A program made the position numbers and the translations under genes. DNA of 64,000 nucleotides from Limonium bicolor (lineage: Eukaryota; Streptophyta; Magnoliopsida; Caryophyllales; Plumbaginaceae): NCBI GenBank assembly GCA_023374045.1, contig CM041777.1, positions 89,150,300 to 89,214,299 on the forward strand, in the 5' to 3' direction. Each line of letters opens with the position of its first letter. Within the stretch, counting starts at the first letter, position 1. The notes beneath the pieces were generated by a model that searched no databases, was not told where the DNA came from, and saw nothing but the letters and a program-made list of their open reading frames with translations. Positions 1-14,250 of this stretch are shown here, piece by piece.

Positions 1-3000
1 AAAATTCTCTTATTTATATTCAAATAACCCATCATTACTTCCCATTACCGTAAAGTATCAATATAATTTCTTATGTAACTTAGCTTTATCTAATAAAAGG
101 TTCAAAGGTTTTAAGTATCAAATTCCTATTTATAAATCTTCTATAAATTCTAACTACTAAATACCTCACTTAATTGTAAACTCACATCCTAAGTATTGGT
201 AATAAATGTTATAAATGTATTTCATATGGCTTATCTAATGCAAAGAAACTTAAGGATTATTATTTAGATAAATTTCCAAATCATAGTCTAATATAGTTTT
301 ATATCATAACCCTTTTAATGATTTTATCTTAAAACATTAAGTTATATTCCAATACCATAAATGTTAAGAAATGATTAAATCTAGACTTACTATTCCATCT
401 CACATTTAGATGTAAAAGTATCACATTTATTCATTAATTATATAGTAAGTTCTATTTGTGTAAAATCTAATTACAAGTATTCCTAAGTCCCAACTTATTA
501 ATTACCTAACCAAATTATAGATTTACATTATGGTCTTTGACAAATAATATTACACATGTATTCTAATATGGTTTATATAAATCTTAGAAATCCAAGATAA
601 CTCTTTAAGCTCAATTTCATAACCACAATTCAATACTAGCTCATATAATATTCTTTTAATAGTATTATGTATAGGTTAAGTTTAACTTATTAATTCCTTC
701 ATATTCTATTTGCTATAAGGTATTTTATGTCTTTTATTTACTTATGTATTTATCGTATATGTATACTAGGATTTATTCAAGACATTCTTTATGTAGTTTT
801 ATTGTATTTAATTATGTTTAATAACTTTTAGGCATAACTACAACCGATATACGGTTTATAAAACAAAGTGTTTCCCTTTATTTATTTAATACATATATAC
901 GTATACTTGTATTAGAATTTAATTAAGACATCCCCTATGTAACTCATTATATTTAAACTATCTTATTACTACAACCTTAGCTGTATTCCAAGTATGTTTC
1001 ATAAAGTATATTTTTACTATTTCATAGGATACTAACTCTTATACTATTTAGTTATTATAAGTGTTAATTTATTAGCTTACTGTTTTACTCTAAGTTGCTA
1101 CTTTATTCCCTTTTAATATATGTGTAAATATATATATATATATTCCCTAGTTTTAATTAAGAATATTAACTCCCATATAATATAATAAATAAATAAAATG
1201 TAGCATAAATAAATTCCTTGATTTAACATAAGTTTCCACTTAAATAAGTATATATACATATATGTAAATAATTTCACTTCTCTTATAAGCTAATACCAAA
1301 ACATTTATAAACTTACTGTTATAAAATGTTAATTTAGTGTTCCATATTTTTCCCAGCTTAAAAAGTTTACTAACAAACCATACTTTAATTTTTGGTTACA
1401 TTAAAAACCATATATTATAAGTTATTCTTATGAAAAACTCATAAACACAATTTTTAAAACCATTTACCATTGCCCAAAAATTCCCAAATTTAATATACAG
1501 TAACTATAACATTTTAGACATATTATAAAATTTTTATTTCAAAAATATCTTTTTAAATTAGCTAAATAATTCCAGAAAACCCGTAACTTGCAAAAATCAT
1601 AATTTACGTTTAAAAACTCCAAAACCATATTAATTTACATCAAAATAAACTAGATTAAATAAGGAATCTATGGTTAAAATTTCAAGTCAAAACACCTTCG
1701 GGAAGGTATTTAAATTAATTCAACAAGTTAGGGTTATTTACTGAAATTTAAAAAACCTAATCTGAAACGTTTTAATCTCGGCCGTCCAAATCTTATAACT
1801 ACGATCGGACGGCCCTAAATCTCCGAGTTCTTCAGCGCAGAGCTTAACCATGTCGAGTACTAAATCGACAATCTCTCCCAATCTACAGAACGAAATCGAG
1901 TGATTCTTGTTTCTATGGTTTCGAAATCAAATTTCGGTTCTAATGATACCAATTTCCCCAATTATAATGCAGTATTCACTGGTTTTCGAATTTGATTTGG
2001 AGGTTAGGGTTCATGCGGGTTTCTGAATCTTAATTTGCCAAATTCTCTTAGTACAATGCATAATAATTGAAATTGACACATGGGTTAGACCGGTATTGCA
2101 ATTTCGATTAGCAACATAGGAACAATTTGAAGAAAAGCTCACCGGAATTGCACAAACGAGGAGATTCAATATCGGGTTCTGGAAAAATATTTGAACCTTG
2201 CCTGTTCGAGTAGCCAACTTCGAAGCACTATAAGTTTCAGTACAGATCGAGTTAGGCTTTGTTCTTGGGCTTAATCTAAAGAAGAAACTTAGCTCTACAC
2301 AATGATAGCAAGATCTAATCCTAACTCGCAACACACAGAAAGAAATCGAGGCTAGAAGTTACGAGTTTACCTTGCGTTTTCTGGAAAAAGTCCATGATTT
2401 TATGTGATGACAAATCCGAAACTTTAGACACCTCTCTCTTCCAAACGGTTGGGAATTAGCTTTGGTCATCAACAATGAACGTTGTAGAGGGATTAGAGCT
2501 CTTCAAAACGAGCTAAAGAACATGGAATTTGGATGAGTAACGAAGAAGTTATGGCTGATCGAAGTTACCTGATTCGAAGAGAAAATCTGGAATTGCAGTT
2601 TCAGTTTTTGCAAGGTGGCTACTTTGACTTGATTTTCCGGTTGATTCAGAATGAGTTAGGGTTTGTATGAGTTATAGTTGTTTAGAGGGAATGTAGGAGA
2701 AGACAACAAAGAAGACGGCATTGAAAAGTATGAAGAGATGAAAAAGATATAGCCGTCTAAAGTTAGGTCAAAACACTGAAATCAGGTACCGAAATTCAGG
2801 GGATAAATCGGCCAAGTGTTGGCGACCCGTTACAGAGTGACACGTGGCATCTTTCAAATTTTTGATTCAAAACTTCAATCTGGCATAACTTTGGCAAGGA
2901 TGATCCGTTTTTGACGTTCTTTTTATCGATCTTCATGGTTTTCCATAACCTATTTATTGGTATAGGTTTCATGGCCTGGTTTGACCATTCTCAAAAAGTC

Positions 3001-3349
3001 AACTCTATCAAGGCTTAATAAGCTTTAAGGTTTCTAGAATTTTATATTGACTTTTATGTTTCAAAACAATGTTCCAACACTTCCTAAAATCTTTATAATA
3101 TATTTGAAGTGTTTAGAAATTTTCCCAAGATTTATTGACTTATAAATCTTATTATTAAATTCATAATACTATATAATAATATATAATAATCAGGGTTAAA
3201 TAGGAGAAAACCCCTAAATAACTTTCACAATTCCATATAATAATTTAATATTCATAATTCCATATAATAATTTAATACTTAATAGTATTATTGAAGGTTT
3301 AGTAAAAGAAATCCCCTAAATTATTTTAAATTAATTTAGGGGTATTTCA
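1..3349 (-). mobile_element. Partial 3' LTR of a Ty3/gypsy (Tekay/Del-like) element
   Basis: The right edge at 3339-3349 reads GGGGTATTTCA, the reverse complement of the LTR start TGAAATACCCC seen at other LTRs in this window. It is followed directly by a polypurine tract read on the minus strand. The segment is therefore the 3' LTR of a minus-strand element whose outer end lies beyond the window. The sequence is very AT-rich up to about 1750, then more balanced (1760-2900), and AT-rich again. Short minus-strand ORFs here (for example 2011-2334) have no recognisable domain. The family assignment is inferred from LTR ends and PPT; no coding domain confirms it. Confidence 0.6.
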
Positions 3350-3386
3350 GTATATCCCCCTTAAAAGAAACTTCACCTCGAAGTTT
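3350..3386 (-). promoter_or_regulatory. Polypurine tract with upstream stem-loop
   Basis: On the minus strand the stem-loop AAACTTC-GAGGT-GAAGTTT (3368-3386) is followed by CTTTTAAGGGGGATATAC and then the LTR start. The position next to the LTR identifies it as the plus-strand-synthesis PPT. The same arrangement recurs at 23910-23944 with different stem bases. Confidence 0.7.
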
Positions 3387-3700
3387 AAGAAAATCAACTA
3401 GTAGGCACTCACACCGCTTCGGGTGTGCTAAGACAATGATAACTCCAATGAAATTCCATACCAATCCAATCCTTTATTTCCATCCATTTCCATAACAACA
3501 TTCCACTCGAGATTACTCAAACTCAAAACGAACCAAGATATACCAAGACATAGCATGATGAAAATCAACAGTCACATACTGTGTCATATTGTAAATACCA
3601 AGCACATACAAACACCTCTCATTCTGCTAATATTGTTCTCCCTTTACTAACAATGCAACGAGGCATAATCCGGATGAGATAACGAAGGAGGAGTATGCCA

Positions 3701-3740
3701 GCATATCCCCCTTAAAAGAGCTAAGGTACGCCCTCGTACC
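3701..3740 (-). promoter_or_regulatory. Second, internal PPT-like module with stem-loop
   Basis: Minus strand: stem-loop GGTACG-AGGG-CGTACC (3725-3740), then CTCTTTTAAGGGGGATATGC. It lies about 350 bp inside the element from the true PPT and no LTR follows it. Confidence 0.55.
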
Positions 3741-6169
3741 GCTACTAACGGCACATTCAAAAAATTCAACACCTTATTAACCAGCTTTGTTGTGAATTTA
3801 CTGCACCGTTGATTTTATCTATGATCGTTACATATATCTGTATCTCTTGATTGTTATGTAATTGTATTTCCTTGGTGGTTATAAAATTTTATCTTATGAT
3901 TATTATCCATTCATTTAATGACTGATACGAATTATATGTCCATATATGATCATTTATCATATCAATTATATTACCAAGCTATAAACCAGGTGTAACGTAC
4001 TTGAGTAGTTTAACATAATATTCCCGATCATTTAAAAATCCTCATTAATCTTCCAAAATTATCTTCGAAGGTTTATTAGTCAACCATATGTTAAAACTCT
4101 ATAAGATAAATATTTCCTGTGACTTTTCTAGTTTCAATTGTTTATTTTTTATAATTAACTATCGTATTTTAGATGATTCATTCAGTGTTTACTTTATAAA
4201 ATTTACTTATTATATAGCTTCACCCAAGGCAGAATTTTAGGAAGTTCTTCCAAAATCTGATTCCTTTATCTTAAAATTTATATATTATATATTTTTTTAA
4301 GGTAGGGACTCTATATAAAATTTTATGTCAAGTGAGCTAGTCTAATGAAAACTCACTCACTATTGGTAATTATTTTTCTTAAGGTTTGTTCTATGTAAGT
4401 ATTCTCCTGATTATTAAATCTTAGTACTCCCTTAGACAATGGTGGCTTTTGTAAATATCACTCTTAGTGTGACTTCTAAGATTTTATCTATGTATAAGGT
4501 TAAACTTCTAAATAACATGAGGATTTCCAAATCTTTAAGTAACTTCCAATTTTTCACTAGGCACTCAATACTCCAAGTATTTAAGGCTCAATAATATTTA
4601 GTTTATTATTACTCATGTGTTTTCACTCCATAGGTAAGTATTTTTCATCAAGGATTTAACTCGGTAAACTCTTTACATGCATGAATTTAGTACTGGATCT
4701 TAATATATAAGTTTTGAATTGTTCATTGTGGCTAGTAATGAAATATTGTAACACCCCTACTACGCACATAACACTACTTGAAATCGCAGCGGAATTTAAA
4801 CAACTAAACAGTAACTAAACGAATGGTGCTACAACGCCGTCAACCACCCACGTGGTTAACAAGGCTGAATAAATACAAGTGTACCGGTCTGATGATCAGA
4901 CTCCCGAGCATAGAACTAATAACCATATATATACATTAACAAAATACCGAGTGTTTACATACATCCTTCACTGTTAAACATCATTGTAACCCGTTCATAA
5001 CCAAATATATACCGCCACGGGAGCACAGGCGCATCCCGGGCCAACATCCAAAAGTAATCAAAAGTAAACCTGCAACCTAGGATCTAAAGCCACTCCGCTT
5101 CTTCGATCCTCATCCTGCAGTATAACAAATATGGATCCCCCGAGGGGGTCAGCAACCATTGGCTGGTATGGTTAACGCGCAGCCCATCGGCTACCGGGAT
5201 GCGCGCAACTATTTGTCATGATGACATGGCATTCATTTTAAAACACACAACTTATACATATATATCATAACATGGGTATTGTACACAACATCACACACAT
5301 CACACAAGAACAATTCCTTTAGGAAGAGAACCAACACAGTAAAAGTTTAGTCCCCCATTGAGAGCCTAGAGAATGTTGCCATGCTCATGCTAAGCTCGTT
5401 ACATAACTCGTTACCGTCCTGTTAGATTGAACGGTTAACTTAACGCAAGGTGCCTCGGATATAGTGATCCAAGCCCACCGAAATAACACATAGTATGCCC
5501 CTGTGGCCCGACGTGAGTCAGTAAAATAGCCTTGGTTAAGCTAAAGGGAAGGTTGGAAACCAAATTGGAAAACAACCATAACATACAAAGAGAATCGAAC
5601 CGGTTATGACATCGACTCCCATACTCACACGCGTGGCCGGAACAGACCGGACTCCTCACTTCCCCCGTTAGCACTTGTTAGCAGCTCATTATTGAACTCA
5701 ATACACAATTCACAATAATAGGTCAAGTCTTGTTAGACACACACAAGGGAAGAGAGAGTCATACTTATCAACATAATAATATTTAACAACTGTAAACTCT
5801 TTACATGGTTTAATCTTATAAAGTCATAAACACACAGAAAAACAAACAACACACAAGCCGGTGTAAACCGGTAGGCAACAGACTGCAAGAAAACCATACC
5901 TTGGTCCTTGCCTCGATTCGTTTCCACCTTGAGAGAATCCTAAACACATTAGTAACGTCGGTTAATTAACGCACTAGTCCATTGTTAACTTTTACTTCAC
6001 ATATCTACTTTATTTTATTTTCATACTTGTTATAACTCTTCACCATTTTAATAACCATTATAACACTCCTAACATGTCTTAATTAACCTCACATCACCTT
6101 TATTAGGTAATTACCATTTTTAGACAACATTTCCCAACTTAAAACAACAATTTTTGGTCCATACAGTGG

Positions 6170-6420
6170 CTCGTCCGAACTTGTGTCCGAACCTCCAAGT
6201 TCGGACGCAAGCCGTGACTTTGAACTAAAACCAGACACACGTCCGAACTTATGTCCGGACTTCGGAAGTTCGGACGTGAGTCGAGAACAATTCTAGACAG
6301 AAATCCATGCGTCCGAACATATGTCCGGACTTACCAAGTTCGGACACAGTTCGAGTGTGCAAAAATTCTTACCCAACAGAGCCTGTCCGAACTTCCATGT
6401 CCGGACGGAAGTTCGGACAA
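6170..6420. repeat. Tandem palindromic repeat in the solo LTR
   Basis: About four imperfect units, 60-80 bp apart, each with inverted arms of the form GTCCGAACTT...AAGTTCGGAC and often an inner TGTCCGGACTT. Overlapping ORFs at 6251-6503 are by-products of the repeat. A related array with core CCGAACTTGCAAGTCCGG lies in the LTRs of the 19535-33679 element. Confidence 0.8.
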
Positions 6421-8168
6421 GGCAAAATGCTCAATTTCCAAGCCTTCAAACACTTAGCCAAATTTCTCCAAAGCCTCCAACACTTATAGTATCTTCTCCT
6501 TAGGTTTCTAAGTGGTATTTCATGCCTATTCTAACCATTATACCAAGACATTTCTTCCACACAACATTATTACCTAAACTCATTTCTTACAACTAAAAAC
6601 TCCTAGGTCATCCTTGAAATCCCTTTTTCTAAGCTTACACTTTCTCCTTATTTTACCAAAGTTTGCCTAAGTCTTACCTAAGTCCAAAATGATTTGGTAC
6701 ATACTAAACCTCAAGATCATGCCTAAGTCCTTATTAACTCTAGAACACTTCCTACTTCATCAAATTCTTTAAACATCTTGAACTCCTTATGCATTTCCTA
6801 AATTTCGACATAGGTTCTCCTAGCATTTTGTTACACCGAAGCACTTGTTTTCACCATTAAACACCCAAGAACACTAAGAACACAAAGAACACTCTCATAC
6901 ACAAAACTTCACTCAAATCTCACTACATTAAAATATAATGCATAACTTAAATTGATGGCACTTAAGCCCTTAAAATGCATGGCTCTTAGGCCCTTAAGTG
7001 CTTAAATCATAAACACTGAATTTCCACAATATATATGCCTTTGACCTGCAAATACATACAACAAGCATATGTTCTTTTACTAGTCTCCTGAGAAGATTTA
7101 CTAGGTCATTCACCTTTTGCTCTTTAGGTAGTTTTAACAAGCATTATAAGCTCATTTCTCCTAAGGCATTAAAACAACATTAGGTTAGTATATTTACCTC
7201 TTTTCCAAACAACTTCTTTCTTGTTTCCTTATAAAAACCGGTAAGGTATTTGATTCCTTGTCAAGTTCTAAACAATATACAAGCATTGAAATGAGTACAC
7301 AAGCTCCAAGCTTAAACTCATTGTAAACCCTAGTTTTACATTATTTCTAAAATATTAATGTAGTTGTTTTACCTTGGTCTTTGAAGAGAGTTTGGATATC
7401 TATAAAGAGAGGACTCTACCTAGTCCATGAAAGGTTGGAATGAAGCTAAAAAAAGCCATATCAAGCACCTTCAATGGGTATTTTCGGTCACAACAAAAAA
7501 CATGAAGGAAATGAAGTTTTTATTTGAGATTCCTTACCTAGAAGCAAGGAGAGTAATAATATGTAGAAATACAAGCTCAAGCCTTCAATGGTGGAACTCC
7601 ATGGCACCGAATGGTGGTCTTGGAATTTTAAGAAGATAGAAATGAAGATTTTGAGGAGAGGAAGAAGATGGTGGTCTTAGAATTGATTTGCTTAAGTGAC
7701 TATGAACTATTGATGGTCAAAGGTGGTGAAATGGTGGTGGTGCTGTAGTACCGTGAGAGAATGAAGAGATAGGTTGAAGAAGGAGTTTGGAACCGTGTGT
7801 GAAATGAGAAAGAAATGAGAAGGTAAGTGTGCTTTTGAAGATATTTGTTAATAAAGTAAAGTAATAGTAATTAACTTGTCATCTTTTTTTAACTAATGAG
7901 CTAACAAGAGTGGTGAGTCACCACTTTAAAACCGGCCCCCAATAGTAATAAGAGGGTATTTTAGTCTTTGTTGAACATTAATTACTTAATACAACATATG
8001 TTACAAAATAGCTTATTAAAATCACTATTCATGAAAACAAGGCAAATGAAGTGAAATTTTTGATTTCCTATTGATATAGACACGAAATGTGATATATATA
8101 GTACACATATATATTTAAGAGTAATGATGGACATTTAGTCACTCAAACTCATTACAAGACAATTTTTC

Positions 8169-8202
8169 AAAATGTGCTTTAAGACTTCTTAAAGCACATT
8201 TT
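8169..8202. repeat. U3 palindrome in the solo LTR
   Basis: An inverted repeat with arms AAAATGTGCTTTAAG and CTTAAAGCACATTTT around a 4-nt centre. Half copies follow at 8300-8360. It lies close to the U3 end of the LTR. Very similar motifs stand near the start of the LTR at 9195 (around 9334 and 9471-9509). Confidence 0.65.
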
Positions 8203-8462
8203 GTGTTTTAACTTGTTTTCAAGCTTGGTTTTCTTTGGTAATTGGTTTAATATGTTCATTAGTATATAAATGAGGTCTTGTAAGTTCATTAGGTCTTAGC
8301 CAAGCTCAACCCAAGCTTAGAGCACATTTTGGCTCTTATGACCTTAAAGCACATTTTGTGTTTTCTTTTGTTTAAATTTGTTTACTAATGTTTCTAAGAC
8401 TCTTTTTAGTCTTATATACCATATTTAAATGTTTAACAACATAACTAGGTTGGGGTATTTCA

Positions 8463-9194
8463 AATATGCCTAGCTCAAGATTTCATGATGGTAACGTCTT
8501 ACCACCACTTCCCCTCAAGTTCAACACAATCCATCACTTGCGTAGAAGTTTATTTACGGTTAGATGACAAGGCTTGCCTAGCCCCTAAACTTCTAGAAGT
8601 GGGTGTGCACCCCCACTACTTTCAGCCTAGAGTTCGTCGCACAGGCACTTCCCGTAGGGTGTTAGGTTTAGGGTGTTTTCTTTCTAAAGTTAGCATAGAG
8701 TTTTTAGTGCGTTTACGGTTTCGTGGTGGTTCTGCTACTAGTGTTGTTACTTAATAGTTCTCTAACTTAAGATTTCTTCAACATTTCTTTAGGTAATAAA
8801 TTGATACCAAGAAGTTCATGAGATTTATTTTCAAACTTTAAAGGAGTTGAAGTACTTCCACAATAATATCAATACTAATTTAATTATGTAAGTTCTATTT
8901 GTATACTGTTTGCATTCAACCATAGTATTCTTTAAAATTCTAGGAATTGGTGTACTAGTTTAAGGATTGCATTTTTTTAGCAAAGTATTCTTCATGAGCA
9001 TGCTTTTAAGAATGGCTTAATATTTGGTTTATCTCAACCAAATCTTATCGCACTTAATATAGGGTGTTCCAACTTATATATATTTCTGTAGTTTATTGTT
9101 GGAGGCGGTATAACAACACATCACACTCAACAGACATTCACAAAAGAGAAAGTGTGTAAGAGGATCATTCACAATTCCAAAAAGGTTAGAGGCA
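8463..9194. other. Unassigned DNA between solo LTR and next LTR
   Basis: It begins with the right copy of the AATAT duplication (8463-8467) and is probably the continuation of the element interrupted by the solo LTR. An ORF at 8485-8754 (89 codons) crosses it but shows no recognisable domain. No other feature seen. Confidence 0.35.
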
Positions 9195-12100
9195 GGAAAT
9201 ACCCCTAACCTTTAAAACTTAATTAAATGATCTATTAATGATCTAAGATGATTAATAAACATCTAATTACTATTGGGGAACAATCTAAAAGATCTCAACA
9301 AGGCAAAACACGCCTTAAGATCGGTAAAGCCAAAAATGTGCTTTAAGACACCATAAAGGTTGTATGACCCCAAATAGGATCCAAAGTGGATTCCTAAGTA
9401 TTATAATGAAGCAAGGAACACAATAAAACCATTCTCAAGGAGAACTAAGCTCAGGAACACCCTGTGACACAAAAATGTGCGCTAAAACACCTTAAAGCAC
9501 GTTTTTGTGAGATTGCCTTTTAAATTGATTTTTAATGGGCTTAAAGATTATAATTACCCTTAAATATGATATTTTATCATATTATATCATATTAGGAATT
9601 TAATTCCAGAAATTTACGAATTTTTACAAATTTAATATTAAAATATTAATAAAACCCTAAAGTGGGGCCCGCATGAGTCAAATTGACCAAGTTTGGTCAA
9701 TGGTCAATCAATTGACCCATTTGGACCATGGAAGTCGGCAGGCAAGGAGGGGAGGAGACAGCTTACAATCATTGTAAGACAAATTGATACCTAATACCAA
9801 TTTTGAATAGTAAAAAGTAACTTTTCTTACTTTTTCAAATCAATTAAGCCATTCCAATCATTCCCTTGCCTTCTGCCCCATTCCAGCCGATCCAGCACCC
9901 CTTCCAAGCTCTCTCACGACTGGCCCTTGAGTTAGGAAGGCAGTTCAAACTCTTAAGCTCTTAAGGTAAGCTTTTAATGTCATTTTTAGCCCTTTTTCTT
10001 CATTTCTTCACTACCTACACTTAGATTTCGTGGCTCATCAATTCCCATGGCTCATTCTCAGTGTTCTAAGGTTAGAACAACATCCAAACTCGGCTGAAGC
10101 AAGTCTAGGGGCAAAGGTTGCCCAAATTTGCATTTTAAGGTAAAAACATACCTTAAGCCTCTCTAGTCTTCAAGCGATTTTCTTCCTCTGATTTTTGTGA
10201 GTTTATACACTCATAATCTTCATATTTACATGTTCAATCAGTTGGTTAGCCATTTGGAGCAAGGGTGGCCAAGATCCAAAGGAAATACCCTCTTTTAAGG
10301 CATTTTTCCAAGGTAAAATCAAATACCAAGGTAGCTTGTTGTTGTCTAGCTATTCCTTATGCCTATATAGTGGATCTAACACCTTGTGGTGTGTTTAAAT
10401 CAGGCCGAATTCACTTGGAACTTCCCTTGCATTTTTAAGGTGATTTTTGCCTTAAATCTTACATTAATTATTCCTTATGGTTAAGCTCAAGCTTGGAGTG
10501 TAACCATATCTTGTTTTTGTGTATTAAACATGTCTAAATCATGTGGTGAATTTTCCTACAAGAGACCGAGCTCATACAAGGAATAATCAAGGTATAAACA
10601 CCTTAAACTTATGATTTTATGTTATTCTTAGCATATATATTTATGTGCCGAGAGTGAAACATAATATATGGGTTATTTATAACCTAAGAATGGAAAAAAA
10701 TGACTAAGATAAATTAAGCTAGTCATTTAAGTGATTTAATTAACATAATGGTCAAATTATGACATTATGTGGAAAAATATATAATCTAAAGTGAGGCCGT
10801 GAGATATACTATATTTTGAGACATTTAATGTGTAATTTATTTTGCAAGTTCAAGGTTGTAATAAGGCCATGTCATTAGGCCATTTTAATTTAAGTTTATA
10901 AGCTTATTTAGTTAAATTTATGCTTATAATTAAGTTTGGGGCCAAATCGTAATTACTGGAAAATTAGAAAGCCGTGGGCTTAATTTAGAAGAGTTTAGGC
11001 TTTTTAAATAAATTTAATAAAAATTATAACATTTTATAAAGTTTTGTGTCAAAATTGTAAAATAGAAAGGTATGGGGTAAGATAGGTAATTACCGAAAGT
11101 TTGGGTCCCATTTGGTATTAGAGGTCAAAGTTGACTATATAGGAGACTTTGACCAAGTTTGGAAAATTTTAGAAATTTAAATACCACCTTATGAAGAGAT
11201 AGGTATTAAATTGTAAAAGATTTATAAGACTTGGGGTGGTATTGTTATTTCCGAAAACTTGGGGTACTAAATGGAGTTTAGTACAAACCTTAGGTTATTA
11301 GGAATTTTTAGAAATTGATTTGGTTAAATTTGGAGTTTATATGAATTATCTAAGTATAATATAAGATATTTCATAACATTGTTACAAATGGGTAACATAT
11401 GTGGTAAAACCGAGATTTAGAGAAAAATAAGGTTAGTAATGATATTTATAACCTTTTGGTATAGTTTGGTGATTTTTGGAATTATATATGAGGTTTTATG
11501 AAGATATATGTATAATATATAGTTTTGATGACATTAGAAACTATATGTTGTTAAATGGGGTTATTTGGTGATTATAAGAAGTTAAGTGGTGGAAATTAAA
11601 TTTAAATAGACCATGGGGTCTGTTCGGTTGTTTTAAGAAAATATAACCATGGGTTATAATTATATTAAGGATTATAATATAAGGTATACGTTATAAGTGT
11701 AACAATTAAATATAATTTGGGGTTGATTTACAAATTATGGAAGTTTAGTGGAGAATAATAAATACCGAGAATTTTAAGGGCTGTTTGGTATTTTATTAAC
11801 AATATATAACTATAGGTTATAATTGTTTTAATGACTTAAATGTCATAATATATGTTATGTAACTATGATATAACATTATATAAATTATGTGGTGGATTTT
11901 ATAAATATTTGAGAAATATAGGTGCTGTTCGGAAATACTACTATTTTTGAATGAAATTTATAATATGGTTTTAATGTTATAAGAGTTATAACATTTATAA
12001 TATAAGAGGTATTCATTAAAAAGAATGAATATATATTATAATGACTTGCCATATAATAAATAGTCCTATAATGCATATATATATAAATAAGTATATGTTA

Positions 12101-14246
12101 TAGTGTGGAAAATATATATAGTACAAAGACTATATATTACCACAATTAAAATGATATGAGATAAAGGGAAAAGAATTATAAACACTAGTTATGGAATTCT
12201 AATGTTAAGAGTGTACATGAAATAATATGGGGTTATGTAGTTCAAGGCATTTTTATACACGAATTATACTACATTTAACTTGGAAAAACCCTTAGAAAAA
12301 AAAATATAATACTAAGGCGAGATGTACAGTACACGATAAAGGATTATACATGCAATATAGAAACAAACTATATCATACACAAGGTGTATTACACTACATG
12401 CGATAATAAACGTTTAAAGTTAAGAGTATTAATATACTCGACGTAACCACGCATGTGATATAGCGTTTTTCCTAATCCCGAGTTAAACCGAAAACCCGAC
12501 AAACGTTATTAGTTAACAGCGGGGAATAAACCGGGGTAGATTAATAACGGTACGGGGTGCCGTAGTGTATTGTTAATATGAGATGCTGATGCATAGTGTG
12601 ATGCATGTTGATAGATTGTTAGAGGCGTCTCGAGGATCTCCAGAGACTTTAGCTGATTCATACTCCACCGTAATACTCAGCAGTGTGAACGGTATGTTAT
12701 TTATGTGGCTTGACTGTCTCTGAGGATTTCCTCAGTTCAGACATTGTGTGAAAACCTGTGATAAGATTGAATGTCTGCTTGTGAATTAATATGCTTGAGT
12801 TGCGTATTAATGCTGCTTTATTATTATTACTGTTGTGCGATAACAGTACCGTTCGTATATATGAACATATTATAAAACGAACTAGCGGCAATGATGCTAT
12901 CTTATATGTGTAATATAAGGAACGTAAGTAAAACGTTGTAGCGTTAGGATAATAAGATATATAAAATATCTGAGACTCATATACGGAGCATTGGCCTCTT
13001 TAACGCCGCTCTCGTATCTAGCACTGGATCCCGAGTCGACATACTCAGGATTGGACTACGACCTTGGTCTGCTGTGTTAGGAAAAAGAATAGTAAAGCGA
13101 TGCGATGGTATAGATAAGTTTATCAAGGATGTGGCTCTTGCTGTGAACTGTGATCCATTAACGATACTAGGACACCGTGTGGTAGCCGTAAGTATCTGGA
13201 TAAATTTCCAACGAACTACAGATTGTTCGTAGGACGGAGACTCTACCGCTGGAGTGGCTATTGCCGTGGGTGACCCGCCATAAGAGATGGGTAACTTAGA
13301 GACACGTCGTTCTAACGAGACGTTGTCATTAGACATGACTGAACAATTACGAACGACTATATTAACTCGTACATTAGGCGAACATTATTTGGGCTTGCAA
13401 GCCAAAGACGAGAGTTCATACTCGTTTACAATTCTCGTTACTTCGCCTTGTTGTTCATTGGTTGTGCTTTGTGGTTATGTGTGGTATGTTGGTGGATTTG
13501 TTTGAACGAGCCATTATGCTCATATTGTGTGTTGTGAACTGGTTGTGTCGAGTAACCGTACTCATGTGTGGATTGTGGTTGGGTGTTTGGTCGAGTGAGT
13601 CGTTGAACTCAATTATGAATTATTAAGTGTTTGTTGGAATGGAGTCTCTGTACTCATATAAGCGCTGTAAACGCTTTCAGTGGTTTATTACGATGCGATG
13701 TGTGAAGCCGGGGGCTTGTTTGTTATTTGAGATTACTGCAATATATATTGTTGTTTTACAGTTTCAACATTGAACTATTTGTATGGAAACGAATTGCATG
13801 CTCTCGACCAAATAACTGAATGGTCCGAGGGTGCATGACAGTCAGGTAATAACATACTCAGCAGGGGCTGATTCCATACCACAAACTACCATTTTTGCAG
13901 GTATGCAACTTCCGGTGTCGGCAAAGAGAGTGACGCGCTGGGTAGTTTGATTACAGTTATTTAAACATGCACTGTTGCATTTTAATACGAACCTAGAAAC
14001 ATGTATAGGTTTTGGATACGTAGAAAGCTCACTGTGAATGTATTTTATATTGGTTTTGGGAGTTTAGATCTATCTCTTGTTGTCACTGCGAGAAAATGTT
14101 TCGTATTTAAGAGCTTATCAGGAAGCACGTTATTACTCGTATGGGCGAGCAAGAACGGTGACACCAGTAGTCAATTGTTGAGATTACCGCTGCGATTATA
14201 TTGTTAAGTAAGATGATTAGGAGCCGAATAGAGTAGGGGTGTTACA
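9195..14246 (+). mobile_element. 5' LTR of a plus-strand Tekay/Del-like element (about 5.05 kb)
   Basis: The right end is firm: GAGTAGGGGTGTTACA at 14231-14246, then four bases and a Met-tRNA primer site. The left end is inferred at GGAAATACCCCTAACC, which matches the family start TGAAATACCCC apart from T to G at the first base. Two family-type U3 palindromes lie just inside (9334 and 9471-9509), which supports that start. The LTR has a GC-balanced beginning, a long AT-rich centre (10600-12400) and a more balanced end. The left target duplication cannot be tested because the other end of the element lies in the assembly gap. Confidence 0.65.
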
Positions 14247-14250
14247 AAAG

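Larger units (their letters stand above)
3350..4746 (-). mobile_element. Internal region of the left-hand gypsy-type element (PPT side)
   Basis: This is non-coding, AT-rich DNA between the 3' LTR and the solo LTR. It has no ORF of note and no RT, integrase or protease motif in any frame that I can see. It holds two PPT-like modules (3350-3386 and 3701-3740), as do the related elements further right. It presumably continued into 8463 onward before the solo LTR inserted. Confidence 0.5.
4747..8462 (-). mobile_element. Solo LTR (3716 bp) with 5-bp target duplication AATAT
   Basis: It starts TGTAACACCCCTAC and ends TTGGGGTATTTCA, the same inverted termini as the other family LTRs. It is flanked by AATAT at 4742-4746 and 8463-8467. 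There is no primer site to its left and no PPT to its right, so it is not the end of a full element but a solo LTR, presumably left by LTR-LTR recombination. Read by its termini, the parent was on the minus strand. It carries a palindromic tandem repeat (6170-6420) and a U3 palindrome (8169-8202). Short ORFs inside it (5435-5674, 7427-7639) have no recognisable domain. Confidence 0.85.
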
